Below, piece after piece: positions 55,948 to 64,000 of a DNA stretch of 64,000 bases. Source of the DNA: Acidovorax sp. KKS102 (GTDB taxonomy: Bacteria; Pseudomonadota; Gammaproteobacteria; Burkholderiales; Burkholderiaceae_C); the NCBI RefSeq assembly GCF_000302535.1, contig NC_018708.1, positions 558,001 to 622,000 on the forward strand, written 5' to 3'. Positions within the stretch are counted from its first letter, which is position 1; every line of letters begins with the position of its first letter. Under the pieces are notes generated by a model that was not told the origin of the DNA, did no database searches, and saw nothing but the letters and a program-made list of their open reading frames with translations. A program made the translations under genes and the position numbers.

Positions 55948-57156
55948 ATGCCCACCCATGTCCTGAACCTGCCCGCCGGTGCCAGTGCCCTCTGGCAGAA
56001 CCGCCTGGGGCTGCTGCTGGAGTCCACGGGCGAGGGGGTGTTTGGCATTGATCTGGCGGGCAACTGCGTGTTCATCAACCGGGCGGGCGCGCAGATGCTG
56101 GGCTTTGCGGCCGATGAGGTGATGGGGCGCAACATGCACGCGCTCACCCACCACAGCCACCCCGACGGCAGCCCGTATGCGGACGGCGACTGCCCCATCT
56201 TCAATGCGTTCCGCCAGGGCCTGCCCTGCCGTGTGGACACCGAGGTGTTCTGGCGCCGCGATGGCTCGGCGTTTGCCGTGGAGTATTCGAGCCACCCGAT
56301 TCTGGAAGGTGACCAGGTGCAGGGTGCCGTGATCGCCTTTGTCGACATCACCAGCCGCAAACGCGCCGCCGACGAGCTGCAGCGCGCGCACGATGAGCTG
56401 GCCCGCGCCAACGATGAGTTAGAGCGCCGAGTGGCAGCGCGCACACAAGAGCTGTCGCAGGCGCTGGCGCAGCTGCGCGAGCTGTCGGCCTACTCGGAGC
56501 AGGTGCGCGAAGACGAACGCACCCGCATCGCCCGCGAAGTGCACGACGAGCTGGGCAGCCTGCTGGTGGCGCTGAAGATGGATGTCAACTGGCTGCACAA
56601 GCGCCTGGGCGAGCAAGGCGAGCGCACGCCCGAGGCCGCGGGCGACATGCGCACCCAGATGCGCTGCAAGTGCCAGAACATGAGCCGCCTGATCGAAAAC
56701 GCCGTGGACAACGTGGGCCGCATCATCACCGACCTGCGCCCCAGCATCCTGGACCACCAGGGGCTATGGGCGGCGCTGGAGTGGCAGGCACAGGAGTTCG
56801 TGCAGTCGGCCGAACTGGAGCTGGCGTGGCAGATGGAGGTGCCTGCCACCTTGCACTTGCCCGAGCCTGCAGCCATCGCTGTGTTCCGCATCTTCCAGGA
56901 GATGCTGAGCAATGTGGGCCGCCACGCGCAGGCCAGCGCCATCGACATTGCCATCGACGTGCAGGACGAGATGCTGCAACTGCGCGTGCGCGACAACGGC
57001 GTGGGCGCCACCCGCCAGGCCCTTGAGGCGCCCACCGCCTATGGCGTGATGGGCATGCGCGAGCGGGCACGGCAGCTTGGGGGCCGGTTGAGCATCACCA
57101 GCGAGCCGGGGCAGGGCTCGTGCCTGCAATTGCTGATTCCTCTGGAGCTGTCATGA
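55948..57156 (+). CDS. PAS-domain histidine kinase, NarL-type partner
   Basis: 402 residues, soluble. PAS domain at residues 20-135 (LLESTGEGVFGIDLAGNCVF, EVMGRNMHALTHHSHPDG, YADGDCPIFNAFRQG), then a coiled coil and a HisKA_3 dimerisation domain with the phosphoacceptor His in RTRIAREVHDELGSLLVALK. The ATPase domain follows (FRIFQEMLSNVGRHAQA, LRVRDNGVGATRQAL, GVMGMRERARQLGGRLSI). No membrane segment, so the cue is intracellular. Stop and the next start overlap (ATGA), linking it to the response regulator and, by position, to the cyanate genes. Confidence 0.92.
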   Translation: MPTHVLNLPAGASALWQNRLGLLLESTGEGVFGIDLAGNCVFINRAGAQMLGFAADEVMGRNMHALTHHSHPDGSPYADGDCPIFNAFRQGLPCRVDTEVFWRRDGSAFAVEYSSHPILEGDQVQGAVIAFVDITSRKRAADELQRAHDELARANDELERRVAARTQELSQALAQLRELSAYSEQVREDERTRIAREVHDELGSLLVALKMDVNWLHKRLGEQGERTPEAAGDMRTQMRCKCQNMSRLIENAVDNVGRIITDLRPSILDHQGLWAALEWQAQEFVQSAELELAWQMEVPATLHLPEPAAIAVFRIFQEMLSNVGRHAQASAIDIAIDVQDEMLQLRVRDNGVGATRQALEAPTAYGVMGMRERARQLGGRLSITSEPGQGSCLQLLIPLELS

Positions 57157-57848
57157 ATTCCGTGGTTCGAGTGTTGATCGGTGATGACCACCGCATCGTG
57201 CGGGAGGGGCTCAAGCAGGTGCTGGGCGACCCGGCCAATGGCGTGCCCGAGATCACTGTGGTCGCCGAGGCCACCCAGGGCAACGAGGTGCTGGAGCTGG
57301 TCGCCGCCCTGCAAGGGCCCACGGGAACACCGGGGCTGGACCTGGTGCTGCTGGACATCGCCATGCCGGGCATGGACGGCCTCGAAGTGCTGCAGGCGCT
57401 GCGCAAGGCCTGGCCTGCGTTGCCGGTGCTGATGCTCAGCACCTACCCCGAGCGGCAATACGCGGTGCGCTGCATCCAGATGGGCGCGGCGGGCTACCTG
57501 CACAAAAGCGCCGACCCCGACGACATGGTGGCCGCCGTGCGCAAGGTGGCGGCAGGCGGGCGCTACTTGACCGAGGCCACGGCGCAAGCCCTGGCGGGCG
57601 CCGTGGAGCGCACCGGGGTGGTGCGCGCCGCCCAGCAGGGCGCGCCCGCTGGAGTAGACGCGCTCTCCTATCGAGAGCACCAGGTGTTCCGTCTGCTCAC
57701 GGCCGGGCAGAGCGTGAGCGAAATTGGTGCGCAGCTCAAGCTCGCGCCCAACACGGTGAGCACCTACCGCGCCCGCATCCTCGAAAAGACCGGCGCGCGC
57801 AACGATGTGGAGCTTGCGCTGCTGGCGCGTGGCGCACCGGCAGAGTGA
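57153..57848 (+). CDS. NarL/FixJ-type response regulator
   Basis: 231 residues: receiver domain with DD at 11-12 and phospho-acceptor D68 in LVLLDIAMPGMDGLEVLQAL, a KSADPDDMVAAVRKVAAGG switch region, then a LuxR-type helix-turn-helix (LSYREHQVFRLLTAGQSVSE, IGAQLKLAPNTVSTYRARIL). It is the partner of the preceding PAS kinase and lies 146 bp upstream of the cyanate transporter operon, which it probably controls through the dyads at 57851-57890. Confidence 0.93.
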   Translation: MNSVVRVLIGDDHRIVREGLKQVLGDPANGVPEITVVAEATQGNEVLELVAALQGPTGTPGLDLVLLDIAMPGMDGLEVLQALRKAWPALPVLMLSTYPERQYAVRCIQMGAAGYLHKSADPDDMVAAVRKVAAGGRYLTEATAQALAGAVERTGVVRAAQQGAPAGVDALSYREHQVFRLLTAGQSVSEIGAQLKLAPNTVSTYRARILEKTGARNDVELALLARGAPAE

Positions 57849-57850
57849 AT

Positions 57851-57890
57851 TCGGTGCGTTGCACGACCGATTTGTAGTGCTGGCCCTACA
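57851..57890. promoter_or_regulatory. Two dyads upstream of the cyanate operon
   Basis: TCGGT and ACCGA (57851-57870) enclose GTGC-GTT-GCAC. TGTAG and CTACA (57873-57890) follow at once. Paired dyads immediately 5' of the operon suit a LuxR-type response regulator, and the one encoded just upstream is the obvious candidate. Confidence 0.45.
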
Positions 57891-57945
57891 CGCTGTAGAC
57901 ACCACACCCACGAATTCATGACAGCGGGTCGACACCGGCAAAAAC

Positions 57946-57960
57946 TGGCCCGCGCTTTGC
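57946..57960 (+). promoter_or_regulatory. Possible sigma-54 promoter
   Basis: TGGCCCGCGCTTTGC has GG and GC separated by 10 bases, the spacing of -24/-12 promoters; consensus is TGGCAC-N5-TTGC, so one base differs in the first half. It would place the start about 23 bases before the ATG at 57995. Nitrogen-source genes are often sigma-54 dependent. Confidence 0.4.
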
Positions 57961-57994
57961 GTAACGCCTGGCACCAACTTCTTCGAGGTGTGCC

Positions 57995-59401
57995 ATGTCC
58001 GAATTCTTCTCGCCCTACGATGCCGACCGCCCGTTGATGCTGAAATGCAGCTGTGGCCGCGACCACACGGTGGCCGACCACCATGCCGAGGTCTCGGCCG
58101 ATGCCGCCGCAGCCACCCTTCGCCAGCGCAGCGAGACCCGCGAGTTCGAGCTCTACAACAACGAGTTCATCGAGGCCACGCTGGTCAAGGCGCTGTTTCC
58201 GCAAGACGCAGTGCGCCGCCGCTTCATCAAGGCCGTGGGCAAGGGCACAGCCATGGCGGCCATCGCCAGCGTGTTGCCGGTGGCTAGCCTGCAGGCCATG
58301 GCGCAAGAGAAGCAGGGCGCACTGGAGAAGACCAATCTCAAGATCGGCTTCATTCCGATCACCTGCGCTACGCCGCTGATCATGGCCCACCCGCTGGGCT
58401 TCTACAGCAAGCAGGGCCTGAATGTCGAAGTCACCAAGACGGCAGGTTGGGCGCTGATCCGCGACAAGATGATCAACAAGGAGTACGACGCCACGCACTT
58501 CCTGAGCCCGATGCCGCTGGCGATTTCCATGGGCCTGGGCTCCAACGCCACCCCCATGAATGTGGCCACCATCCAGAACGTGAACGGCCAGGCCATCACG
58601 CTCAGCCTCAAGCACAAGGACAACCGCGACCCGAAGAACTGGAAGGGCTTCAAGTTTGCGATCCCCTTCGAGTACAGCATGCACAACTTCCTGCTGCGCT
58701 ACTACTTGGCCGAGGGGGGCCTGAACCCCGACACCGATGTGCAGCTGCGCGTGGTGCCACCGGCCGAGATGGTGGCCAACCTGCGCGCGGGCAATATCGA
58801 CGGCTTCCTGGGCCCCGATCCGTTCAACCAGCGCGCCGTGTTCGAGGAGGTCGGCTTCATCCACCTGCTCACCAAGGACCTGTGGAACGGCCACCCCTGC
58901 TGCGCCTTCGGCACCAGCACCGAGTTCATCCAGAAGAACCCCAACACCTTTGCCGCGCTGTATCGCGCGGTGCTCACCTCGGCCGCCATGGCGCGCGACC
59001 CCAAGAACCGCGAGCTGATCGCCAAGGTGATTGCGCCCCAGGCCTACCTGAACCAGCCCGAGGCCGTGATCAATCAGGTGCTCACCGGCAAGTTCGCCGA
59101 TGGGCTGGGCAAGATCCAGAACGTGCCCGACCGCGCCGACTTCGACCCCATGCCCTGGCAAAGCATGGCCGTGTGGATGCTCACGCAGATGCAGCGCTGG
59201 GGCTACATCAAGGGCGATGTGGACTACAAGCAGATTGCCGAAAAGGTGTTCCTCATCACCGACGCGAAAAAGCAGATGAAGGCGCTGGAACAGAAGGTGC
59301 CCGACGGCGCGTACCCCAAGTTCAAGATCATGGGTCGCGAGTTCGATGCGGCGAAGGCGGCCGAGTACGCCAAGAGCTTCCCCATCCGCAAGGCGGCATG
59401 A
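57995..59401 (+). CDS. NrtA/CmpA-type ABC transporter substrate-binding protein (cyanate/nitrate)
   Basis: 468 residues. The Tat-like signal RRRFIKAVGKGTAMAAIASV starts only near residue 73, after an unusual N-terminal extension with LKCSCGRDHTVADHH. The mature part is NrtA-like: LKIGFIPITCATPLIMAHPL, KFAIPFEYSMHNFLLRYYLA, NIDGFLGPDPFNQRAVFEEV and GHPCCAFGTSTEFIQKNPN. Cyanase in the same operon makes cyanate the most likely ligand, with nitrate or bicarbonate as alternatives. Possible sigma-54 promoter upstream. Confidence 0.88.
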   Translation: MSEFFSPYDADRPLMLKCSCGRDHTVADHHAEVSADAAAATLRQRSETREFELYNNEFIEATLVKALFPQDAVRRRFIKAVGKGTAMAAIASVLPVASLQAMAQEKQGALEKTNLKIGFIPITCATPLIMAHPLGFYSKQGLNVEVTKTAGWALIRDKMINKEYDATHFLSPMPLAISMGLGSNATPMNVATIQNVNGQAITLSLKHKDNRDPKNWKGFKFAIPFEYSMHNFLLRYYLAEGGLNPDTDVQLRVVPPAEMVANLRAGNIDGFLGPDPFNQRAVFEEVGFIHLLTKDLWNGHPCCAFGTSTEFIQKNPNTFAALYRAVLTSAAMARDPKNRELIAKVIAPQAYLNQPEAVINQVLTGKFADGLGKIQNVPDRADFDPMPWQSMAVWMLTQMQRWGYIKGDVDYKQIAEKVFLITDAKKQMKALEQKVPDGAYPKFKIMGREFDAAKAAEYAKSFPIRKAA

Positions 59402-59402
59402 C

Positions 59403-60269
59403 ATGACTGCCGCCAAGAACCTCAACCTGCGCGCGGGCCTGCTGTCCGTGCTCATCTTTCTCACGCTGCTGGGCATCTGGTACGTGGCCACGTCGTCCTC
59501 GGGCGCTGGCGGCGGCACGGCGGGCATGACGGCCGAGCAGATCGAGTACGCCAAGATGATGGGCAAGGACCCGGGCGCATCCAAGAGCGGTGGCTTTCCC
59601 ACGCTGGGTGCGATGGGCAGCACCGTGTGGGGCCATCTGTCCAACCCGTTCTACGACAACGGACCCAACGACAAGGGCATCGCCATCCAGCTGGCGCACT
59701 CGCTGGGCCGCGTGGCTCTGGGCTTTGGCCTGGCCTGTCTGGTGGCGATCCCGCTCGGTTTCATCATCGGCATGTCGCCGCTGCTGCGCCGCGCGTTCGA
59801 CCCCTTCATCCAGGTGCTCAAGCCCATCAGCCCGCTGGCGTGGATGCCGCTCGCGCTCTACACCATCAAGGACTCATCCATCTCGGGCATCTTCGTGATC
59901 TTCATCTGCTCGGTGTGGCCCATGCTGGTGAACACGGCGTTTGGCGTGGCATCGGTCAAGCGCGAGTGGCTCAACGTGTCGGCCACGCTGCAGGTCAACC
60001 CGCTGCGCAAGGCCTTCCTGGTGATCTTGCCCGCCGCAGCGCCCACCATCCTCACGGGCATGCGCATCAGCATGGGCATCGCCTGGCTGGTGATCGTGGC
60101 GGCCGAGATGCTGGTGGGCGGCACGGGGATTGGCTACTTCGTTTGGAACGAGTGGAACAACCTGTCGCTCACCAACGTGATCTTTGCCATCCTGGTGATT
60201 GGCGTGGTGGGCATGTTGCTCGACCTGGCCTTCGGCCAGCTGCAGAAGGTGGTGACCTATGTGGAGTGA
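59403..60269 (+). CDS. NrtB/CynB-type ABC transporter permease
   Basis: 288 residues. TM1 is LLSVLIFLTLLGIWYVATSS; a periplasmic loop with a poorly conserved glycine-rich insert follows. The permease core has LGRVALGFGLACLVAIPLGF, PISPLAWMPLALYTIKDSSI and the EAA loop ATLQVNPLRKAFLVILPAAA. One base separates it from the receptor stop; it overlaps the ATPase gene by 11 bp. Confidence 0.92.
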   Translation: MTAAKNLNLRAGLLSVLIFLTLLGIWYVATSSSGAGGGTAGMTAEQIEYAKMMGKDPGASKSGGFPTLGAMGSTVWGHLSNPFYDNGPNDKGIAIQLAHSLGRVALGFGLACLVAIPLGFIIGMSPLLRRAFDPFIQVLKPISPLAWMPLALYTIKDSSISGIFVIFICSVWPMLVNTAFGVASVKREWLNVSATLQVNPLRKAFLVILPAAAPTILTGMRISMGIAWLVIVAAEMLVGGTGIGYFVWNEWNNLSLTNVIFAILVIGVVGMLLDLAFGQLQKVVTYVE

Positions 60270-61143
60270 TGTTGCCCAGCGCCCGGCTGTTCCAGCCCCT
60301 CTTGCCACTGACGCCACCGACGCCCCGCAACGAAAGGCCTCTGCCGTGACCCAAGGCTTCCTCCAGATCGACCGGCTGAGCAAAGCCTTTGTGCCCGCCA
60401 AGCCCGTGTTTGCTGATGTGTCGTTCACGCTCGACAAGGGCGAGTTCGTCTGCATCATCGGCCACTCGGGCTGTGGCAAGACCACCATCCTGAACGTGCT
60501 GGCGGGGCTCGATACTGCCACCTCGGGCACCGTCATCATGGACGGACGCGAAGTGGCCGGGCCCAGCCTGGACCGGGGCGTGGTGTTTCAGAGCCATGCG
60601 CTTATGCCCTGGCTCACGGTGCGCCAGAACATCGCGTTTGCCGTGAAGTCGCGCTGGCCCGACTGGAAGAAGGCCCAGGTGGATGCGCATGTGGAGAAGT
60701 TCGTGGCGCTGGTGGGCCTGAGCCCTGCCATCGACAAGAAGCCATCGCAGCTGTCGGGCGGCATGAAGCAGCGCGTGGGCATTGCGCGCGCGTTCTCCAT
60801 CCAGCCCAAGATGCTGCTGTTGGATGAGCCCTTTGGCGCACTCGATGCGCTCACGCGCGGCACCATCCAGGACGAGCTGATGACCATCGTGCGCCAGACG
60901 CAGCAGACGGTCTTCATGATCACGCACGATGTGGACGAAGCCATTTTGCTGGCTGACCGCATCCTGCTGATGAGCAACGGCAACGAGACGCCCGAGGGCT
61001 ATCGCCCCGGTGGCATCGCCGAGGTGGTGGTGAACCCGCTGCCGCGCGAACGCACGCGCACCAGCCTGCACCACCTGGACGGCTACTACGCGCTGCGCAA
61101 CCACATCGTGGACTTCCTGGTCACCCGAGCCAAAGCCCACTGA
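60259..61143 (+). CDS. NrtD/CynD-type ABC transporter ATPase
   Basis: 294 residues: Walker A IIGHSGCGKTTILN, VVFQSHALMPWLTVRQN (Q-loop), signature QLSGGMKQRVGIARAF, Walker B KMLLLDEPFGALDAL and H-loop MITHDVDEAIL. The C-terminal tail ends LRNHIVDFLVTRAKAH, without the regulatory domain of NrtC. The ATG 60259 overlaps nrtB-like; a GTG at 60346-60348 before TQGFLQIDRL is an alternative start. Confidence 0.92.
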   Translation: MWSDVAQRPAVPAPLATDATDAPQRKASAVTQGFLQIDRLSKAFVPAKPVFADVSFTLDKGEFVCIIGHSGCGKTTILNVLAGLDTATSGTVIMDGREVAGPSLDRGVVFQSHALMPWLTVRQNIAFAVKSRWPDWKKAQVDAHVEKFVALVGLSPAIDKKPSQLSGGMKQRVGIARAFSIQPKMLLLDEPFGALDALTRGTIQDELMTIVRQTQQTVFMITHDVDEAILLADRILLMSNGNETPEGYRPGGIAEVVVNPLPRERTRTSLHHLDGYYALRNHIVDFLVTRAKAH

Positions 61144-61256
61144 TTTATTGAATAACCAAGCCCTGACTTGTCACCCCTTGTGGGTGGCAGGGACGGCTGC
61201 ACCCTGAAGTTTCTGTTCCCCGTTCCAAAACCCATCCAACCGAAGGAGCCATCACC

Positions 61257-61700
61257 ATGAACCGCAACGACGTTACCGAAAAGATCATCAGCACCAAGGT
61301 CGCCAAGGGCCTGCAATGGGAGGCCATTGCCAAGAAGGTCGGCCAGTCCAAGGAATGGACCACCGCCCTGTGCCTGGGGCAGATGACCGCCACGCCCGAG
61401 CAGGCCAAGATCGTGGGCAAGATTTTTGGCCTCACGGCCGAGGAGCAGAAGTGGCTGCAAGTGGTGCCTTACAAGGGCTCGCTGCCCACGCCCGTGCCCA
61501 CGGACCCGCTGATCTACCGCTGGTACGAGGTGGTGAGCGTGTACGGCACCACCATCAAGGAACTGATCCACGAAGAGTTTGGCGACGGCATCATGAGCGC
61601 CATCGACTTCAGCATGGACATACAGCGCGAGGCCAACCCCAATGGCGACCGTGTCAACGTAGTGTTGTCCGGCAAGTTCCTGCCCTACAAGCAGTACTGA
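61257..61700 (+). CDS. cynS: Cyanate hydratase (cyanase)
   Basis: 147 residues, slightly shorter than E. coli CynS. The catalytic triad is present: R88 and E91 in IYRWYEVVSVYG, and S114 in GIMSAIDFSMDI, at the same spacing as Arg96, Glu99 and Ser122 of E. coli. It converts cyanate and bicarbonate to ammonia and carbon dioxide. AAGGAG lies 6 bases upstream of the ATG. No carbonic anhydrase (CynT) gene is next to it. Confidence 0.96.
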   Translation: MNRNDVTEKIISTKVAKGLQWEAIAKKVGQSKEWTTALCLGQMTATPEQAKIVGKIFGLTAEEQKWLQVVPYKGSLPTPVPTDPLIYRWYEVVSVYGTTIKELIHEEFGDGIMSAIDFSMDIQREANPNGDRVNVVLSGKFLPYKQY

Positions 61701-61722
61701 AATTGGGCCCAGGCTGTGTTCG

Positions 61723-62493
61723 TCACAGCACTTTGACGGCGCGGCCGATGAACTGGATGGGCCCCGTGGGTTTGCCAATCGGCGAGCCCGTCGGCGGCTC
61801 CAGCGTCAGCTCGAACAACTGGTTGGGCTGCAGCGGCGGCAGCTTGTCCAGCGGGATCTGCAGCGGCTGACCGGGCTGCACCAGGCCCAGCGACACGGGG
61901 CCGCTCCAGCCGTCGGCCTTGGTCCAGAACTCCAGGGCCTTGTCGGCCGGTACTTCGGCCACACCCAGCGGAATCAGGCTGATCTGCCGGGGCGAGCTGG
62001 CTTGCACCACCCAGCCCGGGGCCTTGTCCTGCGGCGCGACCAGCACCACCATGAACTGTGGCGGCGCGGCCACTGGGGCGGTGCGTGTGACGAGCACTGC
62101 CGCGAGTACCGCTGCCATGGCAAAGCCCGAGCCGGCGAGGGCACGCCACAGGCCCAGGTGGTCCCACCAGCGCACGGATGGCTTGCGCTCGGTTTTTGCG
62201 CGGGGTTGGGTGGTAACGGACGTCGCAGCCGGCTGTGCGCTGGTGGCCTGCAGCGACTGGTCGATGCGCGCCCACAAGGCAGCGGGCGGCGCGATGGGCT
62301 CCGCCAGCTGGGTCAGCGGCAGCAGGCGGGCTTCCCATTCGGCCACCGCCTGTTGCAATGCCTTGTCACCTGGCAGGCGTTGCTGCACGCCCTGGCGTTC
62401 GGCGGCGGGCATGGTGCCCAGCACGTACTCACCAGCCAGCACGCTCAGGTCTTCCGGCAAGGGCGTAGGCGGTGTGTTGCGCTGGTCGGTCAT
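61723..62493 (-). CDS. RskA-type anti-sigma factor
   Basis: 256 residues. The N-terminal zinc-less anti-sigma domain (LSVLAGEYVLGTMPAAERQG, AVAEWEARLLPLTQLAEPI), a single transmembrane helix (LAGSGFAMAAVLAAVLVTRT) and an extracytoplasmic RskA domain (VVLVAPQDKAPGWVVQAS, ALEFWTKADGWSGPVSLG, LFELTLEPPTGSPIGKPTG). It holds the co-encoded ECF sigma factor at the membrane. ATGA overlap with the sigma gene indicates coupled synthesis. It ends 22 bp from the convergent cynS stop. Confidence 0.9.
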   Translation of the reverse strand: MTDQRNTPPTPLPEDLSVLAGEYVLGTMPAAERQGVQQRLPGDKALQQAVAEWEARLLPLTQLAEPIAPPAALWARIDQSLQATSAQPAATSVTTQPRAKTERKPSVRWWDHLGLWRALAGSGFAMAAVLAAVLVTRTAPVAAPPQFMVVLVAPQDKAPGWVVQASSPRQISLIPLGVAEVPADKALEFWTKADGWSGPVSLGLVQPGQPLQIPLDKLPPLQPNQLFELTLEPPTGSPIGKPTGPIQFIGRAVKVL

Positions 62494-63056
62494 GCCATGC
62501 ACTCCCGCAGCGATACCAGGCTGCGCCGAATCCACGCCTTGACGGTGCCCAGCGGCGCGCCGAGGCGCTCCGCAATTTCGCCGTGCGAGCAGCCGTCCAC
62601 GTAGGCGTGTAACACGCAGTTGCGGCGCGCGGGGTCCAGGGCCTCCAGGCAATGCTGCAGGCGGCCCAGGCTGGCGTTCAGCGCAAAGGTTTCCTCGACC
62701 TCGTGGTGGGCCTGCACAGACATGTCGGCCTCCAGGGCTTGGGTGGTGGTGTCGTCCACATCAACGTGGCGGCCCGCGTCGCGCACGGCGTTCAGGGCCA
62801 GGTTGCGCACCACGCTGTAGATCCAGCCGCGTGCGCTGCCACGGGACGTGTCGTAGCTGGCGGCGCGGGTCCAGATGTTCACGCAGGCATCGTGCACGAT
62901 GTCCTCGGCCAGCGCGCGCTGGCGCACGATGCGCAGCGCCACGCCCAATAGCCGCGCGCCCTCCTGTTGGTACAGGCGGTGCATGGCCTGCCGGTCGCCG
63001 GCCGCGCAGGCGGCCAGAGCGGCTTCGTAGTCAAAATCGCCAGGGGTGTCGGGCAC
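62490..63056 (-). CDS. ECF sigma-70 factor (SigK/RpoE type)
   Basis: 188 residues. Region 2 (AMHRLYQQEGARLLGVALRI, ALAEDIVHDACVNIWTRAAS, GSARGWIYSVVRNLALNAVR) and region 4 (CVLHAYVDGCSHGEIAERLG, APLGTVKAWIRRSLVSLREC) are present and spaced as in group 4 sigma factors. It is paired with the RskA-type anti-sigma factor by an ATGA overlap. Probable targets include the DUF3455 lipoprotein upstream, which is inference. Confidence 0.94.
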   Translation of the reverse strand: MPDTPGDFDYEAALAACAAGDRQAMHRLYQQEGARLLGVALRIVRQRALAEDIVHDACVNIWTRAASYDTSRGSARGWIYSVVRNLALNAVRDAGRHVDVDDTTTQALEADMSVQAHHEVEETFALNASLGRLQHCLEALDPARRNCVLHAYVDGCSHGEIAERLGAPLGTVKAWIRRSLVSLRECMA

Positions 63057-63164
63057 GGTGTGCGGGCAGCGGGGCAGTGGCTAAAGGGTGGGCGCATCGT
63101 AGCCGCAAACCCGTCACCGCCCCGGTGGTAGCCCCCGCTGCGCAGGGGATTGCGTGCGCGTGGT

Positions 63165-63743
63165 TTACGCGGCCTTCCAGAAGATGTAGTCGGCCTGGTA
63201 CTTCACGATCTGGCGCTCGCCCTTGTTGGCGGTGGTGCAGGCGGCAGCCGGTGCCACGCCGCCCTTCAAGGCCACACGCTGGATGAAGGTCACGCCGGTC
63301 ATGGCGCCGGAGCCCATGGCGGGGTTGGCCTTGACGAGCTGGTAGGGCAGGTTGCCAGCGCCCGATGGCGCCACGGCCAGCTGGGTGGCTGTCAGCTTGG
63401 AACCGTCGTTCGACTCCCAGGTAGCGGGCGGGCCGTAGTAGGTGCCGACCTGCTTGCCGCTGCGGTCATTCAGCACGGCCTTGGGGCCCACAAACACCCA
63501 TTCGGTCTGGCCCGGCATGTTGGCCTTGTCGCGGCATTCGTAGGTAATCTCGCCCACCCCCACGGTTTCCATCGCCACCTTGTTGCCTGCCGGAACCTTG
63601 ATGCTGTCGGGCAGGCTGTCCTGCGAGTACATGGATTTGGAAGGCGACGACATCATCGAGCCGCAGGCGCTCAGCAGCACGGCGGCGGCAACGGCACCCG
63701 CCAGGGGCAGCAGGCGGGAGATGGGAGACGTGTGGATGGTCAT
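63165..63743 (-). CDS. DUF3455 lipoprotein
   Basis: 192 residues from ATG 63743. The signal peptide ends in LLSAC, a lipobox. Mature part: LPDSIKVPAGNKVAMETVGV, GEITYECRDKANMPGQTEWV, YGPPATWESNDGSKLTATQL, ending YQADYIFWKAA, all DUF3455 hallmarks. Function unknown. Such genes frequently sit with ECF sigma/anti-sigma genes in this group, so it may be a regulon member. It is 108 bp upstream of the sigma gene start in the same direction. Confidence 0.88.
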   Translation of the reverse strand: MTIHTSPISRLLPLAGAVAAAVLLSACGSMMSSPSKSMYSQDSLPDSIKVPAGNKVAMETVGVGEITYECRDKANMPGQTEWVFVGPKAVLNDRSGKQVGTYYGPPATWESNDGSKLTATQLAVAPSGAGNLPYQLVKANPAMGSGAMTGVTFIQRVALKGGVAPAAACTTANKGERQIVKYQADYIFWKAA

Positions 63744-63898
63744 GGCGTTTCTCTCTGGTCTATGGGTTGATAGGACAGCAGCAACAAGTTGCGCTGCTGG
63801 AGGTACTACCCACGAAAACGCCGTTTGGATGCAGGAGATGCAAAAAAATATGTCTGATGCCTGCCCCGGGCAGGGCCGCCGCCTGGGCGGAGGCTGCC

Positions 63899-64000
63899 TC
63901 AATGCAGGGTCAACGGCCGGCTGGTGGTCTTGACGCGCACCACCGCCGCCCGGTGCTCATAGGGTGCCGCCGGCTGGCCCAGGATGGCGGCCGCCAGCGT
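63899..64000 (-). CDS. C-terminal fragment of an unidentified gene (5' part outside window)
   Basis: On the minus strand, 33 codons read from the window edge to a TGA at 63901-63899, with strong GC at third positions: the end reads LGQPAAPYEHRAAVVRVKT and then TSRPLTLH. Too short to identify. Confidence 0.4.
   Translation of the reverse strand, partial: TLAAAILGQPAAPYEHRAAVVRVKTTSRPLTLH

Noticed and set aside
57961-57990. CTGGCACCAACTTCTTC as a sigma-54 promoter
   Set aside because: The spacing between GG and the second element is wrong for -24/-12; the sequence at 57946 fits better.

Overview
The window looks like a chromosomal segment of a beta-proteobacterium of the family Comamonadaceae (Acidovorax-like). 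Signs are high GC with strong GC3, many Bug-type and Liv-type solute-binding proteins, several CoA-ligase gene sets and a dispersed 50-70 bp AGCGCT-rich repeat. No rRNA, tRNA, CRISPR array, prophage or complete insertion sequence is visible. Genes are packed, often with ATGA stop/start overlaps. The taxonomic call is inference from gene content.

Layout. 1-3.3 kb: truncated GlxA-type regulator, exported DJ-1/PfpI protein, and a divergent Lrp-type regulator/EamA exporter pair. 3.3-10.4 kb (minus): aerobic CoA-dependent aromatic cluster that best fits 2-aminobenzoate (anthranilate) degradation: bifunctional monooxygenase/reductase, MarR regulator, enoyl-CoA hydratase, acyl-CoA dehydrogenase, acyl-CoA ligase, RidA. 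A MarR-like palindrome lies just upstream of the first gene. 10.5-12.2 kb: cyclopropane-fatty-acid-synthase-like methyltransferase fused in frame to a DUF1840 domain. 12.3-14.7 kb: two Bug receptors. 15-24 kb (minus): Liv/HAAT ABC transporter with two CoA ligases. 24.1-26.7 kb: GspA/GspB pair. 26.8-28.9 kb: second Liv-type receptor divergent from a Crp/Fnr regulator. An 18-bp dyad upstream of that receptor recurs upstream of the ligase-liv operon, suggesting one regulon.

29-31 kb: methyl-accepting chemotaxis protein. 31.1-35 kb: coupled genes for a DUF4394 lipoprotein, an exported cupredoxin and a membrane GGNEF-EAL protein. 35-41 kb: pseudouridine synthase, a MITE-like element, an alpha/beta hydrolase, a DHH phosphoesterase and htpG. 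41-47 kb (minus): small unknown protein, orphan OmpR-type regulator, SrkA-type kinase, DUF2855 protein, and a phosphatase/kinase-USP pair. 47.1-48.5 kb: ohrR-ohr-DUF1304 operon with a clear OhrR-type operator. 48.7-52.2 kb: enoyl-CoA hydratase, 3-hydroxyacyl-CoA dehydrogenase, GMC oxidoreductase. 52.4-55.8 kb: hemerythrin-like protein convergent with an operon of an ABC-2 permease lacking an ATPase and two flavin split-barrel proteins, one fused to GAF and winged-helix domains. 55.9-61.7 kb: PAS kinase/LuxR-type regulator followed by an ABC transporter and cyanase (cyanate uptake and breakdown). 61.7-64 kb: anti-sigma factor, ECF sigma factor, DUF3455 lipoprotein and a truncated gene.

The most unusual observation is a dispersed palindromic repeat present between genes and also inside two unrelated genes (acyl-CoA dehydrogenase and SrkA kinase), read in the same frame and encoding nearly the same 17-residue peptide, reminiscent of Rickettsia palindromic elements. 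Two MITE-like elements, a kinase/phosphatase pair and the split-barrel/GAF/ABC-permease operon are the other less ordinary features.
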